A stretch of DNA of 64,000 nucleotides from NCBI GenBank assembly GCA_049602155.1, contig JBMYRH010000005.1:256522-320521 (forward strand). Reading direction: 5' to 3'. Shown one piece after another: positions 1-8,562 of this stretch. How positions within the stretch are numbered: position 1 is the stretch's first letter; each line of letters begins with the position of its first letter. The stretch is from JBMYRH01 sp049602155. Lineage in GTDB: Bacteria; Myxococcota_A; UBA9042; PHBI01; JBMYRH01. Under the pieces are notes generated by a model that made no database searches, had not been told where the DNA came from, and saw only the letters and a program-made list of their open reading frames with translations. Made by a program: the position numbers and the translations under genes.

Positions 1-467
1 TGCCGGAACAAGAGCTTCTGAGCCGCGACACTGCCAGACGAGTAGATTGAGACGGGGAGGCCGGCGTCACGCCAGGCATGGAGCGCGGGCTCGACGTCGT
101 CATAGATGTGGCCCAAGAGCTCCCCGGAGCTGTAGCCATGCTGCCAGATCTTACCCTGTAGTGCTTTCAGGCCTGTCGTTTTGCGGTCGGAGTCCATTTG
201 CCAAAGGACATTCGCGAGGGTCGCTGAGCGGAGCTCAGCATCCGGTCCAGTCGCAGGGATTTGTGGGGCCTCAGTGACCCCGCTCGCGAGATCCTGAGCC
301 GCTTGGATGCGCAACGCATCGACGTCGGCCTGAACAGCGTCCTCGGCCCATGCAGCTTCGAGGAAGGCGCCGACATGTTGCCGCGCGAAGGGGAAAAGCG
401 TGTCGTATACGAAGCGAATGGACGTCGTCGTCCCTTCAATGTCGAGGAGGATCGCTCGGCTGCTCAT
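1..467 (-). CDS. mtnC: Enolase-phosphatase E1 (MtnC), N-terminal 155 residues, cut by window edge
   Basis: Reading the reverse strand from the ATG at 467 gives a continuous open frame to position 1 without a stop. The protein begins MSSRAILLDIEGTT, the HAD-superfamily motif I with the nucleophilic Asp (DIEGT), and continues with FVYDTLFPFAR, then WQMDSDRKTTGLKALQG with IWQHGY, and YSSGS (HAD motif II). These are the hallmark blocks of the cytosolic bifunctional enolase-phosphatase of the methionine salvage pathway, which enolises and dephosphorylates 2,3-diketo-5-methylthiopentyl-1-phosphate. A GGAG ribosome-binding site lies about 9 bases before the ATG. Full-length MtnC is around 230 residues, so about one third lies beyond the left edge. 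The product is recognised from motifs; the rest of the pathway is not in the window. Confidence 0.93.
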   Translation of the reverse strand, partial: MSSRAILLDIEGTTTSIRFVYDTLFPFARQHVGAFLEAAWAEDAVQADVDALRIQAAQDLASGVTEAPQIPATGPDAELRSATLANVLWQMDSDRKTTGLKALQGKIWQHGYSSGELLGHIYDDVEPALHAWRDAGLPVSIYSSGSVAAQKLLFR

Positions 468-516
468 GGTCGTTGGCTCCTTGGCTTCATTAGGCGAAGC
501 ATGCTACGCCGCGAGC

Positions 517-954
517 ATGACGTCCTACACTGTCTTGACCGCTGTCGCCATGCTGCTGTCCGTGAGTGAGCCGCCGCCCCCAGTTGCGTCCCTCTCATGG
601 TCACGCCCGTCGCCTGGCGCTTCGATCACGATAGACGCTGTGCCCGCAGGGACTGATATGGCCCTCGCGCAGGCCGATGTGGAGGCGACAGCCACTTTGC
701 TCGATGCGATCCGAACGCTGAAACCTCACGTGGTCTGGCGGGCGATCCAATGGCGTGGTGGGCGCATGACTGTCACGATGGTCGCAGACAGCGCGATCCA
801 CGCGAACGTGGCGACGTTGGCGTTGAGGCGCCAATTCCCGGGACGGAGCACCGCTGGCACTGGGATTCGACAGGCGCGCCGCGCTGTGTTGAAGGGATAC
901 AGCTGGGATGTTCACTTCGTAATCGCCGCCCGTCGCATGGTCCCAGTGCGATGA
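517..954 (+). CDS. Hypothetical secreted or membrane-anchored protein, 145 aa
   Basis: I do not recognise this gene with certainty. From the ATG at 517 the product starts with a short hydrophobic stretch (MTSYTVLTAVAMLLSVSEP) that could be a signal or anchor, followed by a roughly 120-residue domain. The C-terminal half (WRAIQWRGGRMTVTMVADS, then a Phe-Val-Ile strand at the end) loosely recalls the ferredoxin-like fold of PilN/GspL-type pilus-assembly proteins, but this is only a fold-level impression. It lies 40 bases upstream of the next gene on the same strand. The frame stays open upstream to 400, over the mtnC start, so the true start is uncertain. No ribosome-binding site stands out. 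Confidence 0.45.
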   Translation: MTSYTVLTAVAMLLSVSEPPPPVASLSWSRPSPGASITIDAVPAGTDMALAQADVEATATLLDAIRTLKPHVVWRAIQWRGGRMTVTMVADSAIHANVATLALRRQFPGRSTAGTGIRQARRAVLKGYSWDVHFVIAARRMVPVR

Positions 955-994
955 GTGAAATGGATGGCGGTGCTTTGCTGTTCCACCGCATGTC

Positions 995-1627
995 ATGAAA
1001 CTTCTCCTCACATGGTTGCCTCTGCCGATCACCGTCGTGGCGACGTCCACCCTCGGCGCCGTGCTGGGTTACGCGTCCAGTGAGATTTACGTCATCGGCC
1101 TCGCGGCCTTGACGATGGGGTTGACTGCAGGGGCGGTCGTCTCCGTAGTCTCTCTATTGGCGGTCGGCTCTCTCGTGCCGCGGGCATGGCTCTGTGCCGG
1201 CCTCGGCGTGCTCTCGGGGTGGCTGGTGCTTCAAGGCGCGGAGGACGCAGCCTTTCAGGCGCACTGGCGGCAGGATTACGCTGCGGCTCAGCAAGCCGCC
1301 GCGGGGGTTGATCCGGGTGCGGGTTTAGGTGCAGACGAGCAGGCCTTCTACAGCGAGGGCGCGGACAGTGCGCTCGACGCACAAGTCGTAGCGGTCTCTG
1401 GCGTAGGCGGCGCGTCAGGGCGATGGCTGTTCCGTGCGGAGTCCGGCGTCCGGTTATTGGGCCCAGCCCGCGGTGGGCGTGGGTTACCGGTCGGTCGCGT
1501 CGGGGCCATGATTTGGTCGATTTTGGAGATCTTGTTGGCGCTCTTAGTCGCGCAGAGGCTCCTGAGCCGCGTGAAAGAGGCGTTGAGCCAGCAAGCGGAG
1601 AGTGAGAGAGGCCTCGACGAATTTTGA
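995..1627 (+). CDS. Hypothetical membrane protein, 210 aa
   Basis: An integral membrane protein of unknown function. The N-terminal half is hydrophobic: segments around residues 5-25, 30-55 and 65-85 look membrane-spanning. A middle stretch of about 70 residues rich in Ala, Gly and Gln (AAQQAAAGVDPGAGLG) is probably soluble. A final hydrophobic segment (MIWSILEILLALLVAQ, near residue 175) precedes a charged tail ending RGLDEF. No family motif was recognised. It sits between a possible PilN-like gene and the pseudokinase on the same strand with short gaps, so the three may be co-transcribed. Confidence 0.6.
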   Translation: MKLLLTWLPLPITVVATSTLGAVLGYASSEIYVIGLAALTMGLTAGAVVSVVSLLAVGSLVPRAWLCAGLGVLSGWLVLQGAEDAAFQAHWRQDYAAAQQAAAGVDPGAGLGADEQAFYSEGADSALDAQVVAVSGVGGASGRWLFRAESGVRLLGPARGGRGLPVGRVGAMIWSILEILLALLVAQRLLSRVKEALSQQAESERGLDEF

Positions 1628-1658
1628 CGAATTGTCGATTCCACTGGATCCAAGAGGT

Positions 1659-2606
1659 ATGGCTGGAGAACTCCAAGGACTCGGAAGGTGGCGTCTACTC
1701 GATGTATGCGCCGATGGTGAATTTGCCACGATCTACCGCGCTCGAGCGGCAGATGCGGGGGCCACAGAGCAGTCGCTTGCGCTGAAGGTCGTCCGCAGTG
1801 AATCACTCCACGATGAGCTTGAGTCAGATGCGTTTGAGAAGCGCACAAAGCGGGCGGTAGCCCTCTCTGATACAGCGGCACATCGGGCGATCGTGCGGGT
1901 CCGTGAGTACGGCGAGGTCGATGGGCGAGGCTGGGCCTCAATGGAGCTCGTCGATGGGATCTCTCTGGACCGAATCGGGGCGAAGCGCAGTCGCGGGCGC
2001 CTACCTGTCGAGGGTGCCGTTGTCGTGCTCCGTGAGCTTTTAGAGGCCCTAGATGCGGCGCTCAACTGCCGCAACCCGACCTCTCACGGCCGCCTCGGTC
2101 GCTCTCATATCCTCATCGACGTCGATGGCTCCATACGCCTCATTGGCTTTGGTGCAGCGGATTATGAGCGCGCGGATCTCTTGGCGGTGGGGCGGTTAGC
2201 GAACCAGATCGCGAAGTCTTGGCCTTCCGAGGTCGATGCTTGGATCGACCAACTTACCGATGATGAGGCTCCGTTTGCTTCAGCAGGCGAGGCCCTTGAG
2301 GCGTTCCCCATGCAGGCCTTCGAGGTCGATGTCCTCGAGAAGGGGCAAAAGGCGCTGGGGCGCTTGGTTGTCCGCGAGCGCAAGAAAGCAGAACGAGCGG
2401 CAGCAAAGGCCCTTGAGAGCGCGGAGGAAGAGGCGATTGAGACCGAGAGCCCCTCGGACGACGCGGGCGAACCGAGCGAACCGGACGCCCCTGTGGTGGA
2501 CCACGCCTACGGCGCGACCATCCGCCAAGCGCGAGGCGTCATGTGGGCGTGCGCCGCGTTGGTCTTCCTCGCGGTGACCGTGGAGCTGCTGCGCTTCGGT
2601 GGTTAG
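1659..2606 (+). CDS. Membrane-anchored Ser/Thr protein kinase-like protein, probable pseudokinase
   Basis: The first ~200 residues have the layout of a bacterial Hanks-type kinase: GRWRLL and ATIYRA (glycine-loop region), LALKVV with the beta-3 lysine, ASMELVDGISL (hinge), HGRLGRSHILID at the catalytic loop and IRLIGFG at the DFG position. The catalytic-loop Asp of HRDLKPxN is replaced (H-G-R-L-G-R-S-H), and DFG is GFG, so the catalytic base and the metal-binding Asp are both missing. A basic coiled segment (RKKAERAAAKALESAEEE), an acidic linker and one C-terminal membrane helix (VMWACAALVFLAVTVELL) follow. It probably works as a scaffold or allosteric regulator at the inner membrane. A GTG at 1602 would extend the N-terminus by 19 residues and overlap the preceding gene; I chose the ATG at 1659. 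Confidence 0.72.
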   Translation: MAGELQGLGRWRLLDVCADGEFATIYRARAADAGATEQSLALKVVRSESLHDELESDAFEKRTKRAVALSDTAAHRAIVRVREYGEVDGRGWASMELVDGISLDRIGAKRSRGRLPVEGAVVVLRELLEALDAALNCRNPTSHGRLGRSHILIDVDGSIRLIGFGAADYERADLLAVGRLANQIAKSWPSEVDAWIDQLTDDEAPFASAGEALEAFPMQAFEVDVLEKGQKALGRLVVRERKKAERAAAKALESAEEEAIETESPSDDAGEPSEPDAPVVDHAYGATIRQARGVMWACAALVFLAVTVELLRFGG

Positions 2607-2616
2607 GCGCTTAGCC

Positions 2617-3960
2617 CTACCAAGGGGCTTGAGGCGACTCTGCCATTGTGGCTTCGATCGCATCGACGGTCTTGGGGCAGGCGTCGGTGAGGACGAGCGG
2701 CGCGTCTGAGGTCACGACGACGTCGTCCTCGATGCGTATCCCGATGCCACGAAAGCGCTCTGGCGCCTTGTCATCATCCTCTGCGATGTAGAGCCCCGGC
2801 TCGACGGTCATGACCATGCCGGGCTCGAGCGCGCGCGAGCGGTTGTTCGTCTTGTAGTCCCCGACGTCATGGACATCCATGCCGAGCCAGTGACCGGTGC
2901 CGTGCATGTAGTACCGCTTGTAGGCGTCGCTGGCGATGAGCTCGTCGACATCACCCTCAAGGAGGCCGATCTCGACCATGCCTTTCGTGAGCGCCTTTAC
3001 AGAGGCTTGGTGGACATCATCGACGGTGTAGCCCGGTCGGGTGCAGGCGATGCTCGCCATTTGGGCATCGAGCACGACCTGATAGACGGCGCGTTGCGCG
3101 TCTGTGAAGCGACCATCCGCGGGGAAGGTGCGCGTGACGTCTGCGGTGTAGTAGTTCGCCTCGGCGCCTGCGTCGATCAAGAGCAGGCCCCCTGCGGGGA
3201 TGCTCTGGTTGTTCTCGTTGTAGTGAAGGATCGTGGCGTTGGTGCCGCCTGCGACGATGCAGGGGTAGCCGTTTCGCGGTGAGCCCATGACGCGGAAGGT
3301 GCCCTCAATGACAGCCTGCACCGCGCGTTCGTTCATGCCGGGCTTGAGGGCCCGCATCGCTGCTGTATGTGCCGCGACCGTGATGTCCGCGGCGCCTTGC
3401 ATGAGCTCGATCTCGCGCTCGGACTTGAAGAGGCGCATCTCATGGACCAAGGGGCCTACGTCGAGGACCGTCGTGGGACCAGATGGGACCTTGCGCTTCT
3501 TGCCCCGAAACTTGGTCATCAGCCGCAGCACGAGGGGATCGACGTTAGGGTGTGCGCCTAGGGCGTAGACGAGCACGTCCCGCCCGGAGAGCGCGCTCTC
3601 GACCGCTTGAGCGAGCTCGGCGGTAGGGCGGGCGGCGTCGGCACCGTACTCCGAGACGGCACCCTCAACCCCGGCCCGGCGTCCATCCCAGATCTCGCGC
3701 TCACGGTCTTTGGGGCGCACGACCATCTCAAAGCTGTGCCCCTCATCGTCGCGCTTCAACACGCCGAGGGACTCGGGCTCTTCAAACCCGGTCAGGTAAA
3801 AAAGATCGCTGTCTTGTCGATACTCGTGGTCGACGTCGTTGTTCCGATTGGCGATCGGTGCGGAGGGGAACAGCGCCACGCTGCCCGGGGGCATGAGGGT
3901 TGCCAGGCGCGCACGTCGCTCGGCAAAAATAGCGCGGTTGGTATCGCTGAGTGTGGTCAT
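2617..3960 (-). CDS. pepP: Xaa-Pro aminopeptidase (M24B)
   Basis: A 447-residue cytosolic metallopeptidase that removes an N-terminal residue preceding proline. The N-terminal domain (residues 1-175) carries the typical DSDLFYLTGFEEPES block. The C-terminal pita-bread domain has all five metal ligands in place: two Asp in LLIDAGAEANYYTADVTRTF, His in HGTGHWLGMDVHD, Glu in TVEPGLYI and Glu in IRIEDDV. Length matches E. coli PepP (about 440). It ends 11 bases from the end of the convergent pseudokinase gene, and its start at 3960 is divergent from the carboxylase operon. Confidence 0.95.
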   Translation of the reverse strand: MTTLSDTNRAIFAERRARLATLMPPGSVALFPSAPIANRNNDVDHEYRQDSDLFYLTGFEEPESLGVLKRDDEGHSFEMVVRPKDREREIWDGRRAGVEGAVSEYGADAARPTAELAQAVESALSGRDVLVYALGAHPNVDPLVLRLMTKFRGKKRKVPSGPTTVLDVGPLVHEMRLFKSEREIELMQGAADITVAAHTAAMRALKPGMNERAVQAVIEGTFRVMGSPRNGYPCIVAGGTNATILHYNENNQSIPAGGLLLIDAGAEANYYTADVTRTFPADGRFTDAQRAVYQVVLDAQMASIACTRPGYTVDDVHQASVKALTKGMVEIGLLEGDVDELIASDAYKRYYMHGTGHWLGMDVHDVGDYKTNNRSRALEPGMVMTVEPGLYIAEDDDKAPERFRGIGIRIEDDVVVTSDAPLVLTDACPKTVDAIEATMAESPQAPW

Positions 3961-4128
3961 GAGGTCCTCCGTCTCGTGGGGCGAGGCACATTCTGCCTCG
4001 TCGCCCGGGACGTTAGCCGGTTCGATAGGTACCCTTCAAGATCCGATATTGCTCGCACGGATGCGCGCGAGCCTTGCGCGCCGTCGAGCGGCGTTGGTAT
4101 GACGTTGGAGCTTTCAAAGGGAGAGGGC

Positions 4129-5730
4129 ATGGAGCGGCTTAAGACCCAAGTGGATAGTGGCGGTGACGCCTATGCCGAGAACGTCGCTGCGATGCAGGCG
4201 CTCGTCACGGACCTCTCAGATCGCCGGAACAAGGTTCGGGAGGGAGGCCGTGGGGTCGCGCGCCAGCGTGAACTCGGTAAGCTACCCGTGCGTGAGCGGC
4301 TGGATCTCGTGCTGGACCCGGGCACACCTTTTTTAGAGATTGGTGGTCTCGCCGCGTGGGAGATGTACGACGGCTCAGCCCCCTCGGCGGGGATGGTCGC
4401 AGGGGTCGGTATGATCTCTGGCACCGAGTGCATGATCGTCGCGAACGATGCCTCGGTGAAAGGGGGGACGTACTTCCCCGTGACGGTGAAGAAGCACCTC
4501 CGTGCCCAAGAGATAGCGTTGGCGAATCACTTGCCATGCGTCTACTTGGTGGACTCTGGCGGGGCGTTCTTACCGCTTCAGGCCGAGGTCTTTCCAGACC
4601 GCGAGCACTTCGGGCGCATCTTCTTCAACCAAGCGAACCTCTCCGCCCATGACATCCCACAGATCGCTGTGGTGATGGGCTCCTGCACAGCAGGTGGCGC
4701 CTATGTACCCGCCATGAGCGATGAGGCGATCATCGTGAAGGAGCAAGGCACGATCTTCCTCGGCGGACCTCCGCTCGTGAAGGCGGCGACCGGTGAAGTG
4801 GTCAGCGCGGAGGATCTTGGGGGCGCTGATGTCCACACTCGGATCTCGGGCGTCGCAGATCACTTCGCGACCGACGACCGAGATGCGCTGCGCCAAGTGC
4901 GCCAGATTGTGGCGACCTTGAATAGGCCTAAGCGGGTCACGATGGCGCTGCAGGCCCCCGAGGCGCCGGCTTACGATCCGAGTGAACTGTACGGTGTCAT
5001 CCCGGCTGACCGACGGATCCCGTACGACGTACGAGAGGTGATAGCGCGAATTGTGGATGGCAGTCGCTTCGCCGAATTCAAGGCGCGCTATGCGCCGACG
5101 GTGGTGTGTGGGTTTGCCCACATCCATGGGTACCCTGTGGGGATTATCGCCAACAACGGCGTCCTCTTCAGCGAGTCAGCCCTGAAGACGACGCACTTCA
5201 TCGAGCTGTGCTGCAAACGGAAGATCCCGCTGGTGTTCTTGCAGAACATCACCGGCTTCATGGTCGGCCGTGAATACGAGAACAAGGGCATCGCCAAGGA
5301 CGGGGCGAAGATGGTGCACGCGGTCGCGACCGCCAATGTGCCGCGCTTTACCGTCATCATCGGCGGTTCCTACGGGGCCGGTAACTACGGCATGTGTGGT
5401 CGCGCCTACGATCCCCGCTTCATGTGGACGTGGCCTAACTCGCGCATCAGCGTGATGGGTGGTGAGCAGGCTGCAGGTGTGCTCGCGACCGTGAAAGAAG
5501 ATCAGCTCGCCCGACGTGGCCAGCCTTGGTCGGACGCTGAGCGTGACGCATACAAGGCACCAATCCTTGAGAAGTACGAGCGGGAAGGAAGCCCCTACTA
5601 CGCTACGGCGCGCCTTTGGGACGACGGCATCATCGATCCAGCAGATACGCGCAACGTGTTGGCGTTGTCGATCTCGGCGAGCCTCAACGCGCCCATCCCT
5701 GATTGGCGCCCTGGCGTCTTCCGCATGTGA
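4129..5730 (+). CDS. mccB: Methylcrotonyl-CoA carboxylase, carboxyltransferase (beta) subunit
   Basis: First gene of the leucine-degradation operon. The 533-residue product transfers the carboxyl group from biotin to 3-methylcrotonyl-CoA. The two crotonase-fold halves are visible: N-terminal CoA-binding half with LVDSGGAFLPLQ and GSCTAGGAYVPAMSDE, and C-terminal half with NNGVLFSESALKTTHFIELC, NITGFMVGREYE and GGSYGAGNYGMCGRAYDPRF, diagnostic of MccB (LiuB) rather than propionyl-CoA carboxylase. The ATG at 4129 is chosen because AGGGAG lies about 6 bases upstream and the N-terminus MERLKTQVD matches the family. The frame is open upstream to 3607, but that extension runs antisense through pepP and is not coding. 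The gene ends 8 bases before the next start. Confidence 0.95.
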   Translation: MERLKTQVDSGGDAYAENVAAMQALVTDLSDRRNKVREGGRGVARQRELGKLPVRERLDLVLDPGTPFLEIGGLAAWEMYDGSAPSAGMVAGVGMISGTECMIVANDASVKGGTYFPVTVKKHLRAQEIALANHLPCVYLVDSGGAFLPLQAEVFPDREHFGRIFFNQANLSAHDIPQIAVVMGSCTAGGAYVPAMSDEAIIVKEQGTIFLGGPPLVKAATGEVVSAEDLGGADVHTRISGVADHFATDDRDALRQVRQIVATLNRPKRVTMALQAPEAPAYDPSELYGVIPADRRIPYDVREVIARIVDGSRFAEFKARYAPTVVCGFAHIHGYPVGIIANNGVLFSESALKTTHFIELCCKRKIPLVFLQNITGFMVGREYENKGIAKDGAKMVHAVATANVPRFTVIIGGSYGAGNYGMCGRAYDPRFMWTWPNSRISVMGGEQAAGVLATVKEDQLARRGQPWSDAERDAYKAPILEKYEREGSPYYATARLWDDGIIDPADTRNVLALSISASLNAPIPDWRPGVFRM

Positions 5731-5738
5731 GCAGTGTG

Positions 5739-6563
5739 ATGTCCTCTACGACTTCTACAGGCCAGTTTGAGCACCTAGAGGTGCGCCAAGAGGGCGCCGT
5801 GGTCCGCGTGATCATGAACCGCCCCGACGTTCACAATGCGTTCAATCAGCGTGTGATCGAGGAGCTGAACGCCGCCTTTCAGTGGGTTCAAGACGAGGCC
5901 ACGTGCCGTGTGGTCGTCTTGGCGGGGCAGGGGCGCAGCTTTTGCGCAGGAGCCGACCTCGCTTGGATGCGGTCGATGGCCGACTACAGCGACGCCGAGA
6001 ACGTGCGCGATGCACGTGAGTTGGCTGGGCTCTTTCGACGCATCGATGGATGCCGGGTGCCCGTGATTGGGCGCATCCAAGGCGCCGCCATCGGCGGCGG
6101 GGCAGGGCTCGTCGCGTGCTGTGATATCCCCATCGCCGCGGCCCGCGCGAAGTTCGGGTTCTCGGAGGTGCGCCTTGGGATCGCCCCCGCGGTCATCTCC
6201 CCCTTCGTGATGGCCAAGATCGGACGTGGGGCAGCCCGTGAACTCTTCGTCACAGGCAGCCGTTTCGACGCTGCTCGTGCGCTGCATATCGGCCTCGTGA
6301 ATCACGTCGTCCCCGATGAGGAGGCCCTCGATCTCGCGGTCGATGAGGCGATCAACGGGGTCCTTCAAGGTGCACCTGCGGCGGTGACAGCCTGCAAAGA
6401 CCTCGCTCGTATGGTCGGTCAAATGCAGCCGAAAGAGGCCTTCGAGTCGACGGCGCGGCTGATCGCTCAGCTTCGGGCCGCACCAGAAGGTCAAGAGGGG
6501 ATGGCTGCCTTTTTAGAGCGCCGTCGTCCCTCATGGGCTCAAGAACCAGGAGAGAGCAAGTGA
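5739..6563 (+). CDS. liuC: Methylglutaconyl-CoA hydratase (enoyl-CoA hydratase family)
   Basis: A 274-residue crotonase-superfamily enzyme, assigned by context to hydration of 3-methylglutaconyl-CoA to HMG-CoA. Family motifs are present: IMNRPDVHNAFN near residue 25, GQGRSFCAGADLAWM (oxyanion hole and CoA site), GRIQGAAIGGGAGLVACCD and FGFSEVRLGIAPAVISPFV with the conserved Glu. The ATG at 5739 is 8 bases after the mccB stop; an upstream TTG at 5703 would overlap mccB and add 12 atypical residues. Sequence alone gives the family; the substrate comes from the position between the two carboxylase subunits. Confidence 0.9.
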   Translation: MSSTTSTGQFEHLEVRQEGAVVRVIMNRPDVHNAFNQRVIEELNAAFQWVQDEATCRVVVLAGQGRSFCAGADLAWMRSMADYSDAENVRDARELAGLFRRIDGCRVPVIGRIQGAAIGGGAGLVACCDIPIAAARAKFGFSEVRLGIAPAVISPFVMAKIGRGAARELFVTGSRFDAARALHIGLVNHVVPDEEALDLAVDEAINGVLQGAPAAVTACKDLARMVGQMQPKEAFESTARLIAQLRAAPEGQEGMAAFLERRRPSWAQEPGESK

Positions 6564-8062
6564 AGCGGGTCTTGATCGCAAACCGAGGTGAGATCGCGGT
6601 GCGTATCGCGCGCAGCTGCCATGCCCTTGGTATGGAGACGGTCGCTGTGGTCTCTGAGGCAGATCGCGATGCACTGCACGGACGCGTCATGACGCATGTG
6701 GTGTGCATTGGGCCGGCAGAGGCCTCTGCGAGTTATCTGCGGGTCGAGGCTATCCTCGACGCAGCCAAGCAGGCCGGGGCCGATGCCATCCACCCTGGCT
6801 ATGGGTTCCTTAGTGAGAATACCGGCTTTGCCCGTGCAGTCGTCGAGGCAGGGTTGACCTGGATCGGCCCATCTCCTGAGGCGATCGACGCCATGGGCAG
6901 CAAGATCGCGGCGCGCGCAGCGATGATGGCGGCGGGGGTGCCTGTGGTCCCAGGCGCCGATGCACCAGAGGAGCCTGAGGCGCTCTTGGCGGCTGGCGAC
7001 GCGCTCGGCTACCCCATCCTCGTGAAGGCCTCGGCGGGCGGCGGGGGCAAGGGGATGCGCGCCGTTCATGAGCGGGAGTCGCTCTTGGCGGCGGTCGCGG
7101 GTGCGCGTCGCGAGGCTGCGGCTGCGTTCGCTGATGACACTGTGTACATGGAGAAGCTCTTACTCCGTCCCCGTCATGTCGAGGTTCAGATCTTTGGTGA
7201 CACTCACGGGAGTGTCGTTCACTTGCTGGAGCGCGAGTGCTCGATTCAGCGGCGGCACCAGAAGGTCCTTGAGGAGTGCCCATCACCCGCCTTGGCGGAC
7301 TCGCTGCGCCAACGAATGGGCCAGGCTGCGGTCGATGCCGGGGCGGCTGTGGATTATGTCGGGGCGGGGACAGTCGAGTTCATGCTCACCGAGGACAATG
7401 ACTTTTACTTCCTTGAGATGAACACGCGGCTCCAGGTGGAGCACCCGGTCACGGAAGAGGTGCTCGGTGTGGACCTCGTCGCGGCGCAACTCAGCGTGGC
7501 GCAGGGGCATCCTCTGCCCTGGACGCAAGAGGAGCTAGAGCCTCGTGGGCACGCCATTGAGGTGCGCCTCTATGCCGAGGACGCCAGTCGAGGGTTTCTC
7601 CCCGCGACCGGCACACTCACACGCTACGTGGTGCCGAACGGCCCTGGCATTCGACATGACGCCGGCGTTGAGGAGGGCAGTGAGGTCTCCCACCATTACG
7701 ATCCCATGCTCGCCAAGCTGATCGTCAGTGGGCCTGATAGGGCGCAAGCGATCGGGCGTCTCCGAGCAGCCTTAAATGAGTGGACCATTCACGGCGTGGT
7801 GACAAACCTGCCGTTCCTTCAAAAGCTGGTGTGCCATCCTGCCTTTATGGCGGGGGAGACCCACACGGGCTTCATCGCAGAGCACTTCCCGGACGGTGTC
7901 GCGGCGGATGAGACTCCCTCTGATGCTGCCCTTGTGGCGTTGGCGTTGGCCGAGTTGCTCGGTGACGGCAGCGGCGGAGGCCTTGCAGAGGGAGGCGGTG
8001 ACAGCCTCGCCGACCGCTTCTCGCCTTGGCGGAGTTTGACGGGCTGGCGAGGTGCAAGATGA
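6560..8062 (+). CDS. mccA: Methylcrotonyl-CoA carboxylase, biotin carboxylase subunit without carrier domain
   Basis: The 500-residue product carboxylates biotin with ATP and bicarbonate. It begins VKRVLIANRGEIAVRIARSC, has the ATP-grasp glycine loop KASAGGGGKGM, ECSIQRRHQKVLEE, EMNTRLQVEHPVTEEV (catalytic Glu and Arg), and the C-terminal EVRLYAEDASRGFLPATG block. The GTG start at 6560 overlaps the liuC stop (GTGA) and has AGGAGA upstream. Usual MccA proteins continue through a middle domain into a biotinyl domain to about 660 residues. This one stops at SPWRSLTGWRGAR, and the carrier domain is encoded by the next gene in another frame, joined by an ATGA overlap. Confidence 0.93.
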   Translation: MKRVLIANRGEIAVRIARSCHALGMETVAVVSEADRDALHGRVMTHVVCIGPAEASASYLRVEAILDAAKQAGADAIHPGYGFLSENTGFARAVVEAGLTWIGPSPEAIDAMGSKIAARAAMMAAGVPVVPGADAPEEPEALLAAGDALGYPILVKASAGGGGKGMRAVHERESLLAAVAGARREAAAAFADDTVYMEKLLLRPRHVEVQIFGDTHGSVVHLLERECSIQRRHQKVLEECPSPALADSLRQRMGQAAVDAGAAVDYVGAGTVEFMLTEDNDFYFLEMNTRLQVEHPVTEEVLGVDLVAAQLSVAQGHPLPWTQEELEPRGHAIEVRLYAEDASRGFLPATGTLTRYVVPNGPGIRHDAGVEEGSEVSHHYDPMLAKLIVSGPDRAQAIGRLRAALNEWTIHGVVTNLPFLQKLVCHPAFMAGETHTGFIAEHFPDGVAADETPSDAALVALALAELLGDGSGGGLAEGGGDSLADRFSPWRSLTGWRGAR

Positions 8063-8562
8063 GCGGCGCTTGGCGAGTTAACGGTGAAGCTTTAGTCCTT
8101 GGTGCACGTGCGGACTCTCAGCGCGACGACGGCTTTGTGGTCACGGTAGGAGAGCGGGCACTGAACGTCACTGGCCGCTCGGCACCTGATGGGAGCCTCA
8201 TCATCACGATGCCCGATGGTCAGAGGGTGATTGCGCGCGTGTCCCGTGATCCCTCCCAGGCTGGGACACGATGGATCACCGTCGGCGACCAGACCTGGGT
8301 CGTGAAGGAAGCGGAGCTTGGGAGCTCCGGTGAAGATGACGCTGGCGGACTCGAGGCTCCAATGCCTGGCAAGGTGCTCAGCGTGGACGTCTCCGCCGGA
8401 GACACGGTCGAGGCTGGTGCTGTGTTGCTCGTCGTCGAGGCGATGAAGATGGAGCACGCGATTCGCGCACCTGGCGCCGGCAAAGTGACGGCCGTTCATG
8501 CGGGTGTCGGGGACATGGTCTCGCCTGGGAGCGCGCTGGTCGACTTCGAGGTCGGTGAATGA
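8059..8562 (+). CDS. Biotin carboxyl carrier protein of methylcrotonyl-CoA carboxylase, separate subunit
   Basis: A 167-residue protein whose last 70 residues form a biotinyl domain: LEAPMPGKVLSVDVSAGDTV, then VVEAMKMEHAIRAP, where the Lys of AMKM is the biotin attachment site. The first ~90 residues (MSGAWRVNGEALVLGA... VTVGDQTWVVKEAE) correspond to the beta-rich BT linker domain that in fused MccA proteins lies between the biotin carboxylase and biotinyl domains. The ATG at 8059 overlaps the upstream stop (ATGA), so the two parts are probably made in equal amounts and assemble with MccB. Either a natural split or a fixed frameshift would give this layout; the clean start and the duplicated GWR/AWR sequence at the junction favour a natural split. 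Confidence 0.9.
   Translation: MSGAWRVNGEALVLGARADSQRDDGFVVTVGERALNVTGRSAPDGSLIITMPDGQRVIARVSRDPSQAGTRWITVGDQTWVVKEAELGSSGEDDAGGLEAPMPGKVLSVDVSAGDTVEAGAVLLVVEAMKMEHAIRAPGAGKVTAVHAGVGDMVSPGSALVDFEVGE

Noticed and set aside
3607..4128. Open frame extending the MccB gene about 170 codons upstream
   Set aside because: It runs antisense through pepP, and the ATG at 4129 has a good ribosome-binding site and a family-typical N-terminus.
8060..8062. TGA ending the biotin carboxylase as another possible selenocysteine codon
   Set aside because: The downstream carrier domain is in a different frame with its own ATG, and no redox motif surrounds the TGA.
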